A stretch of DNA of 13,715 nt. Origin: Chloroflexota bacterium (GTDB lineage Bacteria; Chloroflexota; Anaerolineae; Caldilineales; Caldilineaceae). The notes below the pieces were generated by a model, which saw nothing but the letters and a program-made list of their open reading frames with translations, did not search any database and was not told where the DNA came from. Of the stretch, positions 12,930-13,715 are shown one piece after another (position 1 is the stretch's first letter; each line of letters begins with the position of its first letter). The stretch covers positions 1 through 13,715 of the forward strand of contig QEUW01000191.1 of NCBI GenBank assembly GCA_003577005.1, in the 5' to 3' direction. A program made the position numbers and the translations under genes.

Positions 12930-13715
12930 CTACAGGCGAAAACCAAACTGCCTCACCAACCGCCACAGGCTACGCAGCCCTAAGCGCTGCCGGCGGATGC
13001 TGTGATACAGTTGGCGGCTGATCGCGGCGCATAGTCGCCACTCTCTCTTGCGCAGCAACCAGGGCAGATAGATAAGCAAGACACGCAATTCGACCAGAGG
13101 CGTCTGCAAGGGGCGCAGGAGCGCCAACGCCTGGCGCCAATGGATAGATACAGCCGGGTCGTTCCCTCGCATCAACTCCAGTTGCCCGAAATAGAGATGG
13201 CAGAGCGCGGTGGTCTCAGTTGTGTCGAGCGCACAAGTGACAGCCAGCGCCTCGGACAGAAGTGCTTCGGCTGTGACGAAGTCGCCCAACTCTGTCTGGG
13301 CGCCGGCCAGATAGATAGCGTTGAGCGCAATGTTCGACTTGTCCTGCCAGCGCCGCCGGGTTACCAACCCTTGCACCAGGAGGGGCACTGCCTCCGCGTA
13401 GCGCCCCTGATAGAGCCATAGCCGGCCCAGCGCCTGATAGGCCACGCAGGCCAGATTGTCGCGCCCGTCGTGGGTGACAAGCAGGTCATGACATTGGCGA
13501 TAAAAGCATTCAGCCTCCTTGAATTGGCCGGCAAAAAGAGCAAGACACCCCAATTGATTGAAGGCGTAGGCTTGTATTTCCCACAGTGGTGCAACCAAAG
13601 CAGATGAATAGATGCCATTCGAGTCCGCACGTGTATGATAGACCGGATGATGGTCCAGATCTGCACAAATCGTGACCACGCGCTGTAACAAAATGCACGC
13701 CCGGCGCAGATCACC
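12930..13715 (-). CDS. TPR-repeat protein, C-terminal part (5' truncated by window edge)
   Basis: The frame is open from the window edge (first visible residues GDLRRACILLQRVV) to a stop at 12930, giving 261 residues. At least four tetratricopeptide-like helix pairs are visible, with the G/A/Y-F spacing of that family: NQLGCLALFAGQFKEAE, YQALGRLWLYQGRYAEA, YLAGAQTELGDFVTAE and LYFGQLELMRGNDP. The basic C-terminus (ISRQLYHSIRRQRLGLRSL) carries no recognisable DNA-binding or catalytic domain. Such arrays commonly form the sensor/scaffold part of large ATPase or LuxR/BTAD-type regulators, with the effector domain at the N-terminus, here outside the window. The internal TTG at 13691 is not a credible start, since the TPR pattern continues upstream of it. 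Confidence 0.75.
   Translation of the reverse strand, partial: GDLRRACILLQRVVTICADLDHHPVYHTRADSNGIYSSALVAPLWEIQAYAFNQLGCLALFAGQFKEAECFYRQCHDLLVTHDGRDNLACVAYQALGRLWLYQGRYAEAVPLLVQGLVTRRRWQDKSNIALNAIYLAGAQTELGDFVTAEALLSEALAVTCALDTTETTALCHLYFGQLELMRGNDPAVSIHWRQALALLRPLQTPLVELRVLLIYLPWLLRKREWRLCAAISRQLYHSIRRQRLGLRSLWRLVRQFGFRL

Overview
The window is a piece of a bacterial chromosome, G+C-rich overall, with twelve recognisable protein genes (two of them cut by the window edges) and no rRNA, tRNA, CRISPR array or intact insertion sequence that I can see. Gene content (single-domain NAD epimerase, carbamoylase-type Zn hydrolase, ClC antiporter with a TrkA-C tail, molybdoflavoprotein accessory subunits, DUF3891, a long TPR protein) and dispersed CACAGAG-type intergenic repeats fit an environmental bacterium such as a Chloroflexota (Anaerolineae/Caldilinea-like) lineage. 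That placement is inference; no marker gene is present to fix it.

Layout. 1-1005 (+): the last codons of an upstream gene, then an extended-SDR sugar-nucleotide epimerase/dehydratase. 1070-2653 (+): an AT-richer two-gene island, an HNH-type restriction endonuclease with an N-terminal winged-helix region followed 9 bp later by a beta-class DNA methyltransferase; this looks like an acquired Type II restriction-modification pair. 2764-4023 (+): an M20-type carbamoylase/allantoate-amidohydrolase-like enzyme. 4052-5659 (-): a ClcA-like H+/Cl- antiporter convergent with it; both genes stop inside one 26-bp-arm inverted repeat. 5968-6696 (-): a small seven-beta-strand methyltransferase that may be translated from a leaderless mRNA. 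6942-9160 (+): a two-gene operon with an ATGA overlap, a medium-chain polyol-type dehydrogenase that has lost all four structural-zinc cysteines and an MFS permease. 9250-11593 (-): a SAM methyltransferase downstream of a fused FAD-[2Fe-2S] molybdoflavoenzyme subunit. 11781-12572 (-): a DUF3891 protein. 12573-12929: a gap without a confident gene. 12930-13715 (-): the C-terminal part of a TPR protein.

How the genes work together. Only three groups have real support as functional units: the restriction-modification pair, the dehydrogenase-permease pair (uptake plus oxidation of an unknown sugar or polyol), and perhaps the FAD-[2Fe-2S] subunit with its downstream methyltransferase. The molybdopterin-binding catalytic subunit expected to partner the FAD-[2Fe-2S] protein is not in the window. 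The remaining genes look like unrelated single-gene units separated by repeats.

I do not see a clearly new multi-gene system. The observations most worth a second look are the HNH nuclease/DPWY methyltransferase pair, the inverted domain order of the FAD-[2Fe-2S] fusion with a frame-sensitive heptanucleotide repeat in its linker, the dehydrogenase without structural-zinc cysteines, and the palindromic repeat that supplies the stop codons of two convergent genes.
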